From Winogradskyella sp. PC-19 (lineage in GTDB: Bacteria; Bacteroidota; Bacteroidia; Flavobacteriales; Flavobacteriaceae): a DNA stretch of 64,000 bases. The DNA lies in the NCBI RefSeq assembly GCF_002163855.1, contig NZ_CP019332.1, positions 1,839,145 to 1,903,144 of the forward strand, read 5' to 3'. Below are positions 17,567 through 27,610 of the stretch, piece after piece. The translations under genes were made by a program, and so were the position numbers. Position 1 is the first letter of the stretch; each line of letters begins with the position of its first letter. The notes under the pieces were generated by a model. That model saw only the letters and a program-made list of their open reading frames with translations. It was not told the DNA's origin and did not search any database.

Positions 17567-18175
17567 TTATTTCTGACCTCTTAAAACTGGATTAAGTTCG
17601 TCATCGTTGTACATTTTCATTTGTTTGTAAACTTTCATGTACTTGTCGCCATTAGCGATATCATTTAGTAAGTCATCTAAAGCTGTACTTAAATCTACAC
17701 GTTGCTCTAATAAAACATCTAATTTTTTCTGGCAAGCGGCTTTATGAGAATCACTAGCATCATCTCGTACAGTTTCTAAATGCATGTGGTAGATTTTTAA
17801 AGCCAAAATAGATAAGCGATCTATAACCCAAGCAGGACTTTCTGAGTTGATTTTTGCATCAGCTTTAGGCTGTACGTCTTTGTATTTGTCTAAAAAATAG
17901 CTATCAATATATTCTACAGTGTCGGTACGATCTTGGTTAGACGCATCAATCATTCGTTTTAATTTAAGGGCAGCTACTGGTTCGATATTTGGGTCTCTAA
18001 TGATGTCTTCATAAGCCCATTGAACTGTATCAATCCAACATTTTCTGTATAATAAATGTGAAATCACATCTTCGTTCTTATGGTACTTATTTGTAAAAGG
18101 CTGGTCAACAGTATTAAGCACTTTGTAAGTCTTAATAACATCTTGAAATATAGTATTTGCTTTTTCTGAAAACAT
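17567..18175 (-). CDS. DUF4254 family protein
   Basis: A 202-residue soluble, mainly helical, acidic protein of unknown function, recognised as DUF4254 from its length, the block NEDVISHLLYRKCWIDTVQW and its link to GT9 glycosyltransferases. The frame stays open 26 codons further upstream, but the ATG at 18175 is preferred because a TATATTTG -7 element lies at 18194-18201, inside the longer reading. It is divergent from upp and probably co-transcribed with the GT9 gene, suggesting a role in envelope glycan synthesis (inference). Confidence 0.82.
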   Translation of the reverse strand: MFSEKANTIFQDVIKTYKVLNTVDQPFTNKYHKNEDVISHLLYRKCWIDTVQWAYEDIIRDPNIEPVAALKLKRMIDASNQDRTDTVEYIDSYFLDKYKDVQPKADAKINSESPAWVIDRLSILALKIYHMHLETVRDDASDSHKAACQKKLDVLLEQRVDLSTALDDLLNDIANGDKYMKVYKQMKMYNDDELNPVLRGQK

Positions 18176-18193
18176 TGTAATAAATTTAGTTCT

Positions 18194-18201
18194 GCAAATA
18201 T
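18194..18201 (-). promoter_or_regulatory. Candidate -7 element for the DUF4254 gene
   Basis: The minus strand reads TATATTTG, 18 bp before the chosen ATG at 18175. The nearest upstream TTG is 24 bp away, longer than the usual spacing, so only the -7 part is well supported. Confidence 0.55.
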
Positions 18202-18245
18202 AGTCTGAATTATTAACTTTAACATTCAATATATAAGACTCACAT

Positions 18246-18905
18246 ATGCACATTCATCATCTTTCTGATACGCCTTCAATTTTAAATACATTTTTATCTG
18301 AGATTAGACATAAAACTATTCAGAAAGACAGTATGCGCTTTAGACGAAACATAGAGCGTATTGGAGAAGTTTTAGGTTACGAATTAAGCAAATCGCTACA
18401 GTTTAATTCTCAAGCAATAGAAACGCCATTGGGAAATTTACAAACCAATTTACATGAAAATGATATTGTTTTATGCTCAATTTTAAGAGCTGGTGTTCCT
18501 TTACATAACGGTCTCCTTAATTATTTTGATACCGCAGAAAATGCTTTTATTTCGGCATACAGGCATCATAAAGATAACCCTGAAAGTTTTGAAATTGTGG
18601 TAGAGTATTTAGCTTGCCCAAGTCTTGAAAACAAGACATTAATTCTAGCAGACCCAATGTTAGCAACAGGACAATCTATGCTTGCTACTTTTGAGGCTTT
18701 AAAACCTTTTGGCACTCCAAAAGAAATTCATTTAGTTAGTGTCATTGGGGCTCAAAAAGGTGTTGATTTTGTTTCCGAAAGTTTTGATGCTGATGCGCAC
18801 TTGTGGATAGCTGCTATTGACAAAGAATTAAACAGTAAAGGCTATATAGTACCTGGACTTGGTGATGCTGGGGACTTGGCATTTGGAGAAAAATTACAAC
18901 AATAA
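18246..18905 (+). CDS. upp: Uracil phosphoribosyltransferase
   Basis: Upp makes UMP from uracil and PRPP in pyrimidine salvage. The protein has 219 residues. The PRPP-binding loop is LADPMLATGQSM (about 139-150), and the uracil-binding C-terminal segment is GYIVPGLGDAGDLAFG. The N-terminal part (SILNTFLSEIRHKT) matches the family. It is transcribed away from the DUF4254 gene, with a 70-bp shared upstream region, and overlaps the end of the convergent DUF6427 gene by 12 nt. Confidence 0.96.
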   Translation: MHIHHLSDTPSILNTFLSEIRHKTIQKDSMRFRRNIERIGEVLGYELSKSLQFNSQAIETPLGNLQTNLHENDIVLCSILRAGVPLHNGLLNYFDTAENAFISAYRHHKDNPESFEIVVEYLACPSLENKTLILADPMLATGQSMLATFEALKPFGTPKEIHLVSVIGAQKGVDFVSESFDADAHLWIAAIDKELNSKGYIVPGLGDAGDLAFGEKLQQ

Positions 18906-19811
18906 GTCTAAGATTGGTACTAAAATTAAAAGTGCCACAAATATTTCTTTAAACCAAAGCTCTTCAACCGTTTCTATATAATTAGCAATAATAATAGAAA
19001 ATGGCAGCATAAAAAACACAACTTCATTACCAGTTTTAATGGGTGATAATACACCAATTATTAAAGCTATAATAGACGCTAATACTACTAGATTATGAAT
19101 GGGTTTAAGTTTTTTGTTTTTTTCTGAAATATTCTTGAAATAAAATATCAAGCCCCATATGTACAGTGCTATAACAACAGTAAATCTTATAATTTTGCCT
19201 AGGCTATTGTAATTTGAAAAATCTAAATTGTAGCTAAAATCAAAATTACTTTGAGGGAAATATTGATCTTTAAAAATAATATTATAAAGTACCAGTAAAA
19301 CAAAAACAGTAATAATTCCAAAAAGGGAAACAACAATATACTTCCCTTCATTTTGCCAATAATATCCCAAGGCTACAAGCACTAAAATTAAATACAATAA
19401 AGTCCAAGTGTAAAATAAAGAAGATAAAGCAATCCAAAATACAGCATCAAAAAACTTTTTGCTTAAATCACGCTTTGTATGAAGGCTTAATAAACGTCTT
19501 AAGGCAAATAACACTAATAAATTAGCGACCATGCTATTAATATTGCCAAAAACTTCAGGGAACACAACAAACAACAAAGTTAATAACATAATGCCATAGC
19601 TATGTCTTTTGGTCAAATCGTTTTTTGAAATAATAAAATCTGTAATAAAAACATAAAATAAGCCTATACTTAGTCCTATAAAGCTTAAAACAACAGACGA
19701 ATTATCGCCATTTGCCTCATCAAAAAAATGAAGTACAAATGCGATAACAAGCACAACCATAACTATTACATAGTTTATAGGCTTTGATTTACTAAAAATA
19801 CTTGTAATCAT
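18894..19811 (-). CDS. DUF6427 family membrane protein
   Basis: The protein has 305 residues and about nine to ten predicted membrane helices from residue 13 to the C-terminus, with only short loops. I assign DUF6427 from its length, hydrophobic pattern and its place between upp and purD in flavobacteria. No catalytic motif is seen. The 3' end overlaps upp by 12 nt, and its start region contains the promoter of the divergent DUF6341 gene. Function unknown. Confidence 0.75.
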   Translation of the reverse strand: MITSIFSKSKPINYVIVMVVLVIAFVLHFFDEANGDNSSVVLSFIGLSIGLFYVFITDFIISKNDLTKRHSYGIMLLTLLFVVFPEVFGNINSMVANLLVLFALRRLLSLHTKRDLSKKFFDAVFWIALSSLFYTWTLLYLILVLVALGYYWQNEGKYIVVSLFGIITVFVLLVLYNIIFKDQYFPQSNFDFSYNLDFSNYNSLGKIIRFTVVIALYIWGLIFYFKNISEKNKKLKPIHNLVVLASIIALIIGVLSPIKTGNEVVFFMLPFSIIIANYIETVEELWFKEIFVALLILVPILDLLL

Positions 19812-19831
19812 CTGCGGAATTTGTATTTTTG
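19802..19831 (+). promoter_or_regulatory. Bacteroidete promoter of the DUF6341 gene
   Basis: TTG at 19802-19804 and TATTTTTG at 19824-19831, spaced by 19 bp, match the -33/-7 consensus. The -33 box overlaps the start of the divergent DUF6427 gene. Initiation near 19836 rules out the TTG at 19829 as start codon and supports ATG at 19853. Confidence 0.75.
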
Positions 19832-19852
19832 CAATGTAAATTTATTAAAGTT

Positions 19853-20080
19853 ATGAAGGATTTCTTTTACGCAATACAAGATTTATTTGTAAATACACTT
19901 TTTGCTCCGTTTGATGCACTTAGAGCTTTAGAGCTAGAAAACTGGTTTGCTGCTAATGCAATGTCATGGTTTTTTATGTTAATTGGTATGGTTGCATTTG
20001 TATACTGGATGCTACAGCTTAAAAAATTTAACGATAACAACGAAGAAGATAAAAGCGTTTCGTCTCACTCTTATTTATAA
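19853..20080 (+). CDS. DUF6341 family small membrane protein
   Basis: The protein has 75 residues. An amphipathic N-terminus (KDFFYAIQDLFVNTLFAPFDALRAL) is followed by one membrane helix (about residues 35-54: AMSWFFMLIGMVAFVYWML) and a polar tail. I believe it is the flavobacterial DUF6341 family, which sits between DUF6427 and purD. Function unknown. It overlaps the end of the convergent purD by 6 nt. Confidence 0.75.
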   Translation: MKDFFYAIQDLFVNTLFAPFDALRALELENWFAANAMSWFFMLIGMVAFVYWMLQLKKFNDNNEEDKSVSSHSYL

Positions 20081-21346
20081 GTCGAAACCGATATCTTTTC
20101 TATAATATATCTTATCAAAACATAAATTTTCTATGGTTTGGTAAGATTTTTTTATGGCCTCGTTATAGGTCTCACCAAATGACGTAATCGCCATAACTCT
20201 ACCACCAGAAGTTACAACTTTATCACCCTTTAGCTGTGCTCCTGCATGAAACGGAATAGAATCTTTTATAGTTTCTAAGCCTATAATTTCTTTTCCTTTT
20301 TCGTACGCTTCAGGATATCCACCAGAAACTAGCATGACTGTTGTTGCTGCTCGATTATCAATTTCAAGGTTAATATCTGAGAGTGTTTGGTTCCCCATAG
20401 CAGTAAATATTTCAACCAAATCTGTTTTAAGTCTTGGCAAAACAACTTCTGTTTCTGGGTCACCCATACGCACATTATATTCAATTACTTTTGGGTCATC
20501 ACCAACCTTTATAAGGCCAATAAACACAAATCCAACGTATGGCAAATTATCCTTTTTAAGACCTTCGATGGTAGGCTTTACTACTCGATTTTCAATTTTA
20601 TCTAAAAATTCTTTGGTTGCAAAAGGTACTGGAGATATAGCTCCCATTCCTCCAGTGTTTAGTCCAGTGTCACCTTCTCCAATACGCTTATAGTCTTTTG
20701 CTGTTGGTAAAATTTTATAATCTATTCCGTCTGTAAGAACAAAACAGCTTAACTCTATTCCTTCAAGAAATTCTTCGATAACCACTTTTGTACTTGCGTT
20801 TCCGAATTTAGAATCAACCAGCATTTCTTTTAATTCTGCTTTTGCTTCATCTAAATTATCGAGAATTAAAACACCTTTGCCGGCTGCTAATCCATCGGCT
20901 TTAAGTACATATGGTGGCTTTAAAGTTTCTAAAAATTGATACCCATCTTCTAAATTTGAAGCTGTAAAACTTTGGTAAGCGGCAGTTGGAATGTTATGAC
21001 GCATCATAAACTCTTTGGCAAATTCCTTACTACCTTCTAACTCTGCAGCAGCTTTTTGCGGCCCAATAACTTTTACTGACTTTAAAGCATCGTCATTTAA
21101 GAAAAAATCATGAATACCCTGAACTAATGGGTCTTCTGGTCCAACAACCACGATATCTATATGATTGTCTAAAACTGCTTTCTTTATCGCGTCGAAATCC
21201 GTAACAGCAATAGGTAAATTCATTGCAATAGCTGCTGTACCAGAGTTTCCTGGTGCAACAAATAAGGCTTTACATAACGGACTTTGTGCTAATTTCCATG
21301 CAAAAGTATGCTCTCTACCACCTGAGCCAAGGACAAGAATGTTCAT
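20075..21346 (-). CDS. purD: Phosphoribosylamine--glycine ligase (GAR synthetase)
   Basis: PurD catalyses the second step of purine synthesis, joining phosphoribosylamine and glycine with ATP. The protein has 423 residues. The N-terminus is MNILVLGSGGREHTFAW, and the ATP-grasp core includes LKADGLAAGKGV near 145, VVIEEFLEGIELSCFV near 190 and NVRMGDPETEV near 295. The frame extends 17 codons upstream of 21346, but a promoter (TTG, 21 bp, TATTTTTG) covers that part, so the ATG at 21346 is chosen. Convergent with the DUF6341 gene. Confidence 0.97.
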   Translation of the reverse strand: MNILVLGSGGREHTFAWKLAQSPLCKALFVAPGNSGTAAIAMNLPIAVTDFDAIKKAVLDNHIDIVVVGPEDPLVQGIHDFFLNDDALKSVKVIGPQKAAAELEGSKEFAKEFMMRHNIPTAAYQSFTASNLEDGYQFLETLKPPYVLKADGLAAGKGVLILDNLDEAKAELKEMLVDSKFGNASTKVVIEEFLEGIELSCFVLTDGIDYKILPTAKDYKRIGEGDTGLNTGGMGAISPVPFATKEFLDKIENRVVKPTIEGLKKDNLPYVGFVFIGLIKVGDDPKVIEYNVRMGDPETEVVLPRLKTDLVEIFTAMGNQTLSDINLEIDNRAATTVMLVSGGYPEAYEKGKEIIGLETIKDSIPFHAGAQLKGDKVVTSGGRVMAITSFGETYNEAIKKSYQTIENLCFDKIYYRKDIGFDL

Positions 21347-21365
21347 GAGTTGTGTGTTGTTTGCG

Positions 21366-21397
21366 CAAAAATAATTGCTTTTACGCTTAAAAAACAA
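21366..21397 (-). promoter_or_regulatory. Bacteroidete promoter of purD
   Basis: On the minus strand TTG (21397-21395) and TATTTTTG (21373-21366), spaced by 21 bp, match the consensus. The -7 element ends 19 bp before the purD ATG. No purine riboswitch-like fold was recognised in the short leader. Confidence 0.75.
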
Positions 21398-21430
21398 TTA
21401 ATTTACATAAACCTTTAGGCTTCTACTTTT

Positions 21431-22741
21431 TTGCGATTATTTGACCTTTCATTACGAGCAAAAGGCTTTGATATTAACAAAGCCAAACGGCACTTATCCG
21501 AAATACAAAATAAAAATGAAGCCGTATTTGAGATTTATACTCAACAGCAAAAGAGAAATATCTTAGAGTATCATTTGGAGCACAATAATTATTATAAATC
21601 TAAATTAGAGAATGTCAATCATAGTAATTGGAATAACATCCCAATACTGACTAAAAAAGATCTACAACAGCCATTAAATCAATTATTATCTTCAACTTTT
21701 AAAGAAACCGATGTGTATATTAATAAAACTTCTGGTTCTTCAGGTGATCCTTTTCTTTTTGCTAAAGACAAATTTTGTCACGCCCTAACTTGGGCGGAGA
21801 TTATAAATCGTTTTTCTTGGTATGACATTGATTTTAATAATTCTAAGCAAGCTCGTTTTTATGGAATTCCTCTTGATAAAAAAGGCTACTATAAAGAAAG
21901 AATCAAAGACTTTTTTGCTAATAGATTTCGATTTTCAGTTTTTGATTTAAGTGATATCGCTTTTGAGAAAGTTCTCGCAAAATTTAGAAATACAAGATTT
22001 GATTACATTAACGGTTACACAAGTCCTATCGTTCAGTTTGCTAAATTTTTAAATCGAAAAAACATAGTCTTAAAAGACGTTTGTCCCACTCTAAATGCAT
22101 GTATTGTGACTTCTGAAATGTTATTTGAAGACGACAGAAAATTATTAGAGGACCTATTTGGAATCCCTGTTGTTAACGAATATGGGGCATCTGAATTGGA
22201 TTTAATTGCCTTTGAAAACCCTAAAGGTGAGTGGCAAGTAAATAGTGAAACATTATTTGTAGAGATTCTGGATGAGAATAATAAACCTATCAAAAATGGC
22301 AAAGAAGGTCGTATAGTTATTACATCACTGTACAACAAAGCATTTCCGTTTATTAGATATGATATTGGAGATATTGGTATACTTTCAGAAAAAAGCACTC
22401 TAAAACAGCCAATTCTAAAAAAACTTATTGGACGTACAAATGATATTGCCATTCTTCCAAGTGGAAAAAAAGCTGCTGGTCTTACATTTTATTATATTAC
22501 TAAAAGCATCATTGAAGATGGTGGTAACGTCAAAGAATTTGTCATAGAACAATTAGAAAAACATCACTTTAAGATAAGTTATGTGTCTGACTTAGAATTA
22601 ACATCTAATCAACACAAAACTATTCGTAAGGCAATGATACAATACCTAGAAGATGGAATAACTATTACATTTGAAAAGTGTAAAATGCTAAAACGTTCTA
22701 AAAGCGGTAAATTAAAACAATTTACATCTTACGTTTCTTAA
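21431..22741 (+). CDS. Phenylacetate-CoA ligase-like (CapK-type) adenylating enzyme
   Basis: The protein has 436 residues of the AMP-forming ligase superfamily, PaaK/CapK branch. The ATP loop is NKTSGSSGDPF near residue 98, the adenine block is NEYGASELD near 255, and the hinge region is FPFIRYDIGDIG near 312. Such genes often lie in capsule and O-antigen clusters, where an acyl or amino-acid activating role is suspected. The start is TTG at 21431: an in-frame TAG lies 12 bp upstream and no ATG codon lies near the N-terminus. It is 3 bp from the next glycosyltransferase gene, so they form an operon. Confidence 0.85.
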   Translation: MRLFDLSLRAKGFDINKAKRHLSEIQNKNEAVFEIYTQQQKRNILEYHLEHNNYYKSKLENVNHSNWNNIPILTKKDLQQPLNQLLSSTFKETDVYINKTSGSSGDPFLFAKDKFCHALTWAEIINRFSWYDIDFNNSKQARFYGIPLDKKGYYKERIKDFFANRFRFSVFDLSDIAFEKVLAKFRNTRFDYINGYTSPIVQFAKFLNRKNIVLKDVCPTLNACIVTSEMLFEDDRKLLEDLFGIPVVNEYGASELDLIAFENPKGEWQVNSETLFVEILDENNKPIKNGKEGRIVITSLYNKAFPFIRYDIGDIGILSEKSTLKQPILKKLIGRTNDIAILPSGKKAAGLTFYYITKSIIEDGGNVKEFVIEQLEKHHFKISYVSDLELTSNQHKTIRKAMIQYLEDGITITFEKCKMLKRSKSGKLKQFTSYVS

Positions 22742-22744
22742 AAA

Positions 22745-23896
22745 ATGAAAGAGGTTTTAATCATATCTAATTATTTTCCGCCAGAAATTGGTGCGGCATC
22801 TAATCGTATTTTTCAGTTAGCAAAAGGACTTTCTAAAAATCATAATGTTAGTGTCATTTGTCCTTTACCTAATTATCCGACTGGAAAAGTTTTTGAGAAT
22901 TACAACGCAAAGGAGACTATCAATAATATTAGCGTTAATAGGCTTTGGGTATCGCCTTCAGTATCCAAAAACAAATTTATCCGTTTGTTCTCAATGCTTT
23001 CATTTAGTTTTAGTATCTCTTGGTATATACTTTGGAATAAAATTCCGGAAACTGTTATTGTAAATTCGCCACCTTTGCTCGTGGCATTTACATCTTTATT
23101 TTTTTTGCGTTCAAAAAGGCACAAGCTTATTCTTAATGTTAGCGACTTATGGCCTAGTGCTGGTTTTGAATTAGGAGCAATTAAAAAAGGATTTAGTTAC
23201 AACGTACTTCAAAAACTTGAAAGTTTCAATTACAAAAAAGCACATTTAATTTTGGGGCAAAGCGAAGAGATTTTAACTCATATAAAAACTACTGTACCAC
23301 AAAAAGAGACACTACTCTACAGAAATTTTCCTGATTTTGAACCACCTAAAATTCATACTGAAAATCCAAAAGATTCAACTAAAATAAAGTTGGTTTACGC
23401 AGGGCTATTAGGGATAGCCCAAGGTGTTTTAAAACTTTGTAATAAGTTAGATTATTCTAATATCGAATTTCATATTTATGGTGCTGGTGCTGAAGAAATT
23501 CAGATTAAATCCTTTTTGAAAAAAAATCCCAATCTGCCAATATTTTTTCATGGAAGTGTAGGTAGAAAACAACTTCATAAAGAACTTATGAAATATGATG
23601 CCACTATAATTCCGCTACTTAATAGAATTTATGGTTCTGTACCTTCAAAAATATTTGAATACTCTCGCTTAGGGCTTCCGATTATTTATTTTGGTGGTGG
23701 CGAAGGTGAAACTGTTGTAGAAAAGAATAAATTAGGTTGGGTTGCTGAAGCTGGGAACTATGAGGCTCTCAATTCTATTTTAAATAATTTAAAGGCTTCA
23801 GATTTTAGTACAGGCCAAAAACAAAAAATACAAAAAACTGCAATTGCAAATTTTGAAAATAAGCATCAGATTGAAGCTTTTGAAAATTTAATTTAA
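22745..23896 (+). CDS. Glycosyltransferase family 4 (WbuB-like)
   Basis: The protein has 383 residues with the two-domain GT-B fold. The N-terminus IISNYFPPEIGAASNRIFQLAKGL is the WbuB/GT4 acceptor-side pattern. The donor-side region has the conserved glycine-rich start (LVYAGLLGIAQGV near 220) and PSKIFEYSRLGLPIIY near 305, with the acidic residue that binds nucleotide sugar. It is coupled to the CapK-like gene and ends 4 nt into the convergent sugar-transferase gene. The sugar is unknown. Confidence 0.92.
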   Translation: MKEVLIISNYFPPEIGAASNRIFQLAKGLSKNHNVSVICPLPNYPTGKVFENYNAKETINNISVNRLWVSPSVSKNKFIRLFSMLSFSFSISWYILWNKIPETVIVNSPPLLVAFTSLFFLRSKRHKLILNVSDLWPSAGFELGAIKKGFSYNVLQKLESFNYKKAHLILGQSEEILTHIKTTVPQKETLLYRNFPDFEPPKIHTENPKDSTKIKLVYAGLLGIAQGVLKLCNKLDYSNIEFHIYGAGAEEIQIKSFLKKNPNLPIFFHGSVGRKQLHKELMKYDATIIPLLNRIYGSVPSKIFEYSRLGLPIIYFGGGEGETVVEKNKLGWVAEAGNYEALNSILNNLKASDFSTGQKQKIQKTAIANFENKHQIEAFENLI

Positions 23897-25302
23897 TACG
23901 CTTTTTCATCTCCTTTGAGAACGCCTATCATAGTTTTGCCTATAATGTCTAAATCGAGTAATACAGACCAGTTTTCGATATAAAAGATATCGTACTTAAC
24001 TCGGTTTATAATGTCTTCGTCAGTCTTGACTTCACCTCTAAAACCCTTTACTTGTGCTAATCCAGTAACCCCTGGCTTTACATTGTGCCTGAATATAAAA
24101 TTGTATGTATCAATTTTTTTTGAGTACGCCTCAGTGTAAGATATCATATGTGGTCTTGGACCAACTACTGACATGTCGCCTTTAAAAACATTTATAAATT
24201 GAGGTAATTCATCTAAACTTGTTTGTCTCAAAAATCTTCCAATTTTGGTAACTCTTACATCTTCTTTTTTTACATAATCATTTGCTTCTGTAGAGTCTTT
24301 ACGAAGCGATCTAAATTTATAGCAATTAAATTCCTTATAATTTATACCATTACGTTTGTGCTTGTAAAATAGTGGGCCTTTTGACTCTAATTTTATTAAA
24401 ACAAAGAGAATAACACTTAACCAAGATAAGATAAAAACGATGACTAATATTGAGAAAACTACATCGAATATTCTTTTTAAAACTCTATTAAAGGGCTTAT
24501 TTAAAGATACTTCTTGGATTGATAATACTGGTAAGTAATTATAGAAATCGGTTTTTAAACGTTTGTTAAAGAAATTAGCTCTTTTAGGTATAAACTTAAT
24601 GTTGCATTGGTTAAGCTCTGCATACTTTACAAAGGTGTTTATTTCATTTTCGGACAATTCGTCCATAGCACAATATATCTCGTCAATGGAATTGTTATTC
24701 GAAATAAAATTTACTGCGTCTTGAATATTTCCATTGGGACTTTGAGACGAATTATTGCTATATACTCCTAATAAATCATATCCGTATTCTGACTTAGTCG
24801 TAAAAAAATGTTTTAAATCTTTTGCTCCTTCAGTGCTCCCAATAATTAATACACGTCTATGATTTCCGTTAAGGTGTTGTCTGTATTTTTTAAGCCCGAA
24901 GAACATTAAAAATTTAACACATGCAATTACCGAAATACTTATTACTAAGTATTTTAAGACTGTAATTTTATTAATTTCTATTCCTCTATAAAACCCAATA
25001 AATGCAAATACAATAATGAAAAATATTAGAAATTGTTTTATTAAAAGTCCAAGGATATTTAAGGCTGTTGTATATCTATAAACGTTATAAAATTTAATTG
25101 AATAGGCCGATATTAACCATAATATACTAGCATAAAAAACAAAGAAAGTTGCTTTACTTTTTAAGAATCCGATGGACCAATATGGTAAACCAAAGGTTTT
25201 AAAATCTATAAAATAAGATGCGAAAAAAACAATAATAGTTACATCAAAGAAAATAAGAGCTGGCCTTAATAACCAAGAATATCTTCCTCTGATGTAGCTC
25301 AT
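23893..25302 (-). CDS. Undecaprenyl-phosphate sugar phosphotransferase (WcaJ/WbaP-like)
   Basis: A 469-residue initiating enzyme that transfers a sugar phosphate from a UDP-sugar to undecaprenyl phosphate. Four N-terminal membrane helices (to about 125), a CoA-binding-like middle domain (RRVLIIGSTEGAKDL near 150), a fifth helix near 280 and the catalytic C-terminal domain (KFRSLRKDS, SLDELPQFINVFKGDMS, VGPRPH, KPGVTGLAQVKGFRGEV) give the complete long form. It is the last gene of the minus-strand set with uxs and ugd. It is the second initiating transferase in the locus, next to the short PglC-type one. Confidence 0.94.
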   Translation of the reverse strand: MSYIRGRYSWLLRPALIFFDVTIIVFFASYFIDFKTFGLPYWSIGFLKSKATFFVFYASILWLISAYSIKFYNVYRYTTALNILGLLIKQFLIFFIIVFAFIGFYRGIEINKITVLKYLVISISVIACVKFLMFFGLKKYRQHLNGNHRRVLIIGSTEGAKDLKHFFTTKSEYGYDLLGVYSNNSSQSPNGNIQDAVNFISNNNSIDEIYCAMDELSENEINTFVKYAELNQCNIKFIPKRANFFNKRLKTDFYNYLPVLSIQEVSLNKPFNRVLKRIFDVVFSILVIVFILSWLSVILFVLIKLESKGPLFYKHKRNGINYKEFNCYKFRSLRKDSTEANDYVKKEDVRVTKIGRFLRQTSLDELPQFINVFKGDMSVVGPRPHMISYTEAYSKKIDTYNFIFRHNVKPGVTGLAQVKGFRGEVKTDEDIINRVKYDIFYIENWSVLLDLDIIGKTMIGVLKGDEKAY

Positions 25303-25304
25303 TT

Positions 25305-26300
25305 TTAATGTTTATTATAACTAGAAAAATCTTTATGGTTTTTCTTATGAAGTTCTTCTTGACTTAAACCCTTAAAATAATCAAAAGTAATTTTCATTCC
25401 TGTCTCTTGAGAAATTTTTGGTTGCCAATCTAATATTTTTTTGGCTAAAGTAATATCTGGTCGCCTTTTTAAAGGGTCGTCTACCGGAAGTGGCTTATGA
25501 ATTATTTTCTGGCTGGATTTACCGAGTTTAATAATCTCTTTCGCAAAATCTAAAATTGTAGTTTCTGATGGGTTCCCAATATTTACAGGGAATGAGTAGT
25601 CAGAAAATAACAGTTTAAATATACCATCAATCTGGTCGTCTACATAACAGAATGATCTTGTTTGTAAACCGTCGCCAAATACCGTTAAATCTTCTCCTCT
25701 TAGAACCTGACCCATAAATGCCGGTATTACTCTTCCGTCATTAAGTCTCATCCTTGAGCCATATGTATTAAATATTCTAACAATGCGGACTTCTAAACCA
25801 TGAAATCTATGATAAGCCATAGTTAAAGATTCTTGAAACCGCTTAGCTTCGTCATAAACACCTCTTGGACCTATTGTGCTTACATTACCAAAATACGTTT
25901 CCGGTTGAGGATGTACCAACGGGTCTCCATAAACTTCGGAAGTAGAAGCTATAAGAATTCTTGCATTTTTAGCTTTAGCTAAACCTAATAAATTGTGAGT
26001 ACCTAGAGATCCGACTTTTAAAGTCTGAATTGGAATCTTTAGGTAATCTATTGGACTTGCTGGCGAGGCGAAATGAAGAATATAATGTAAATCGCCTTCA
26101 ATTTTAATGAATTCTGTTACATCGTGTTCTATAAATCTAAAATTAGGATGATCATCAAGATGAGCAATATTCCTCTTATCTCCTGTAATAAAATTGTCCA
26201 TTCCGATTACTAAAAATCCTTCGTTTACAAATTTATCACATAAATGAGACCCTAAAAATCCTGCTGCACCTGTTATTAAAACTTTTTTATCCTTATTCAT
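25305..26300 (-). CDS. uxs: UDP-glucuronate decarboxylase (UDP-xylose synthase)
   Basis: The protein has 331 residues, a short-chain dehydrogenase-fold nucleotide-sugar enzyme. The NAD motif is TGAAGFLGS (about 10-18). Family markers are [24 protein letters not shown], and the catalytic YDEAKR near 150, with [10 protein letters not shown] following. These fit UXS, which turns UDP-glucuronate into UDP-xylose, better than a 4-epimerase. It overlaps ugd by 1 nt, and ugd makes its substrate, supporting the call. A UDP-GlcA 4-epimerase is less likely. Confidence 0.9.
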   Translation of the reverse strand: MNKDKKVLITGAAGFLGSHLCDKFVNEGFLVIGMDNFITGDKRNIAHLDDHPNFRFIEHDVTEFIKIEGDLHYILHFASPASPIDYLKIPIQTLKVGSLGTHNLLGLAKAKNARILIASTSEVYGDPLVHPQPETYFGNVSTIGPRGVYDEAKRFQESLTMAYHRFHGLEVRIVRIFNTYGSRMRLNDGRVIPAFMGQVLRGEDLTVFGDGLQTRSFCYVDDQIDGIFKLLFSDYSFPVNIGNPSETTILDFAKEIIKLGKSSQKIIHKPLPVDDPLKRRPDITLAKKILDWQPKISQETGMKITFDYFKGLSQEELHKKNHKDFSSYNKH

Positions 26301-27598
26301 TATCTTCCTATAGAAACATACTCAAACCCTTCACTCACTACATCTGAGACATCATAAAGGTTTCTTCCATCAAAAATTATTTTTCCCTTCATCAAATCAT
26401 GAAGCTTGCCAAAATTTGGAGTTCTAAAAATACTCCACTCAGTACAAATTATTAGTGCTTCAGCTTCATTTAAAGCATCATACATGTTATCTGCATACTT
26501 TATTTTATCACCTAGTTTGTTTTTTACATTAGGCATTGCTTCAGGATCAAAAGCGGTTATAATAGCATTTTCATCTAATAACTCATTTATAATTTCTAAC
26601 GACGGAGCTTCTCTTATGTCATCTGTCTCTGGCTTGAAAGCTAATCCCCAAATGGCAATTTTTTTGCCTGCCAAAGTATTATTAAAATGGTTTCTTATTT
26701 TAGGAAGCAATACTTTTTTCTGTTTTTGATTAACATCTATTACTGCTTCTAAAATTTGAAAATCATAATCAGAATCTTGCCCTGATTTGTGTAATGCTTT
26801 TACATCCTTTGGAAAACAAGAGCCTCCATAACCAATTCCTGGAAATAAAAAACGTTTCCCAATTCGTGAGTCAGTACCCATACCTATTCTTACTTTATCA
26901 ACATCAGCACCAACTTTTTCGCAATAGTTGGCAATCTCATTCATGAAAGTAATTTTAGTAGCTAAAAAAGAATTCGCCGCATACTTTGTTAGCTCTGCAG
27001 ACTTTTCGTCCATTACAATCATTGGATTACCTGACCTGACGTATGGTTTATAAAGTTTTTTTATTTTCTCAATAGCCTTTTCGCTCCTAGAGCCAATTAC
27101 AATACGCTCGGGCTTTAAAAAATCATCTACAGCAAATCCTTCGCGAAGAAATTCAGGGTTACTTACAACATCAAAATCTACGTCAGTATGCTTTGATATT
27201 ACTGCTCTTACTTTTTCTGAAGTTCCGACTGGGACAGTACTTTTTCCAACAATTACTTTATAATCTTTAATGCGTTTGCCTATGTCTTCAGCAACTCCTA
27301 AAACATATTTTAAATCAGCCGAACCGTCTTCGTCTTCAGGTGTTGGTAGTGCTAAAAATATAATTTCGCCATGGTCTAAACCATCTTGAAGTTCTGTCGA
27401 AAAATTAAGCCGACCTGCATCAATATTTCTTTGAAAAATTATATCTAAATGAGGTTCATAAATTGGAACCTCACCTTTTTTCATTGTATCTATTTTATCT
27501 TTATCAATGTCTATACAAAGCACGTTATTACCAGTCTCTGCCAAACACGTTCCTGTCACTAGGCCTACATAACCTGTTCCTACTACTGTTAAATTCAT
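26300..27598 (-). CDS. ugd: UDP-glucose 6-dehydrogenase
   Basis: Ugd oxidises UDP-glucose to UDP-glucuronate with two NAD+. The protein has 432 residues. The N-terminal Rossmann motif is [15 protein letters not shown], the catalytic Cys is in [10 protein letters not shown] near residue 265, and [11 protein letters not shown] and NPEFLREG are also present. It lies between pglF-like and uxs genes with 12-bp and 1-nt junctions. Together with uxs it supplies UDP-glucuronate and UDP-xylose for the surface glycan. Confidence 0.96.
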   Translation of the reverse strand: MNLTVVGTGYVGLVTGTCLAETGNNVLCIDIDKDKIDTMKKGEVPIYEPHLDIIFQRNIDAGRLNFSTELQDGLDHGEIIFLALPTPEDEDGSADLKYVLGVAEDIGKRIKDYKVIVGKSTVPVGTSEKVRAVISKHTDVDFDVVSNPEFLREGFAVDDFLKPERIVIGSRSEKAIEKIKKLYKPYVRSGNPMIVMDEKSAELTKYAANSFLATKITFMNEIANYCEKVGADVDKVRIGMGTDSRIGKRFLFPGIGYGGSCFPKDVKALHKSGQDSDYDFQILEAVIDVNQKQKKVLLPKIRNHFNNTLAGKKIAIWGLAFKPETDDIREAPSLEIINELLDENAIITAFDPEAMPNVKNKLGDKIKYADNMYDALNEAEALIICTEWSIFRTPNFGKLHDLMKGKIIFDGRNLYDVSDVVSEGFEYVSIGR

Positions 27599-27610
27599 TT
27601 TTTTAAGATT

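Noticed and set aside
18176-18253. Longer DUF4254 frame starting at 18253
   Set aside because: It would overlap the start of upp and contain the TATATTTG element at 18194-18201; the ATG at 18175 gives the usual family length.
19829-19852. TTG start for the DUF6341 protein
   Set aside because: The TTG is the end of the -7 element itself; ATG at 19853 is downstream of the predicted start of transcription.
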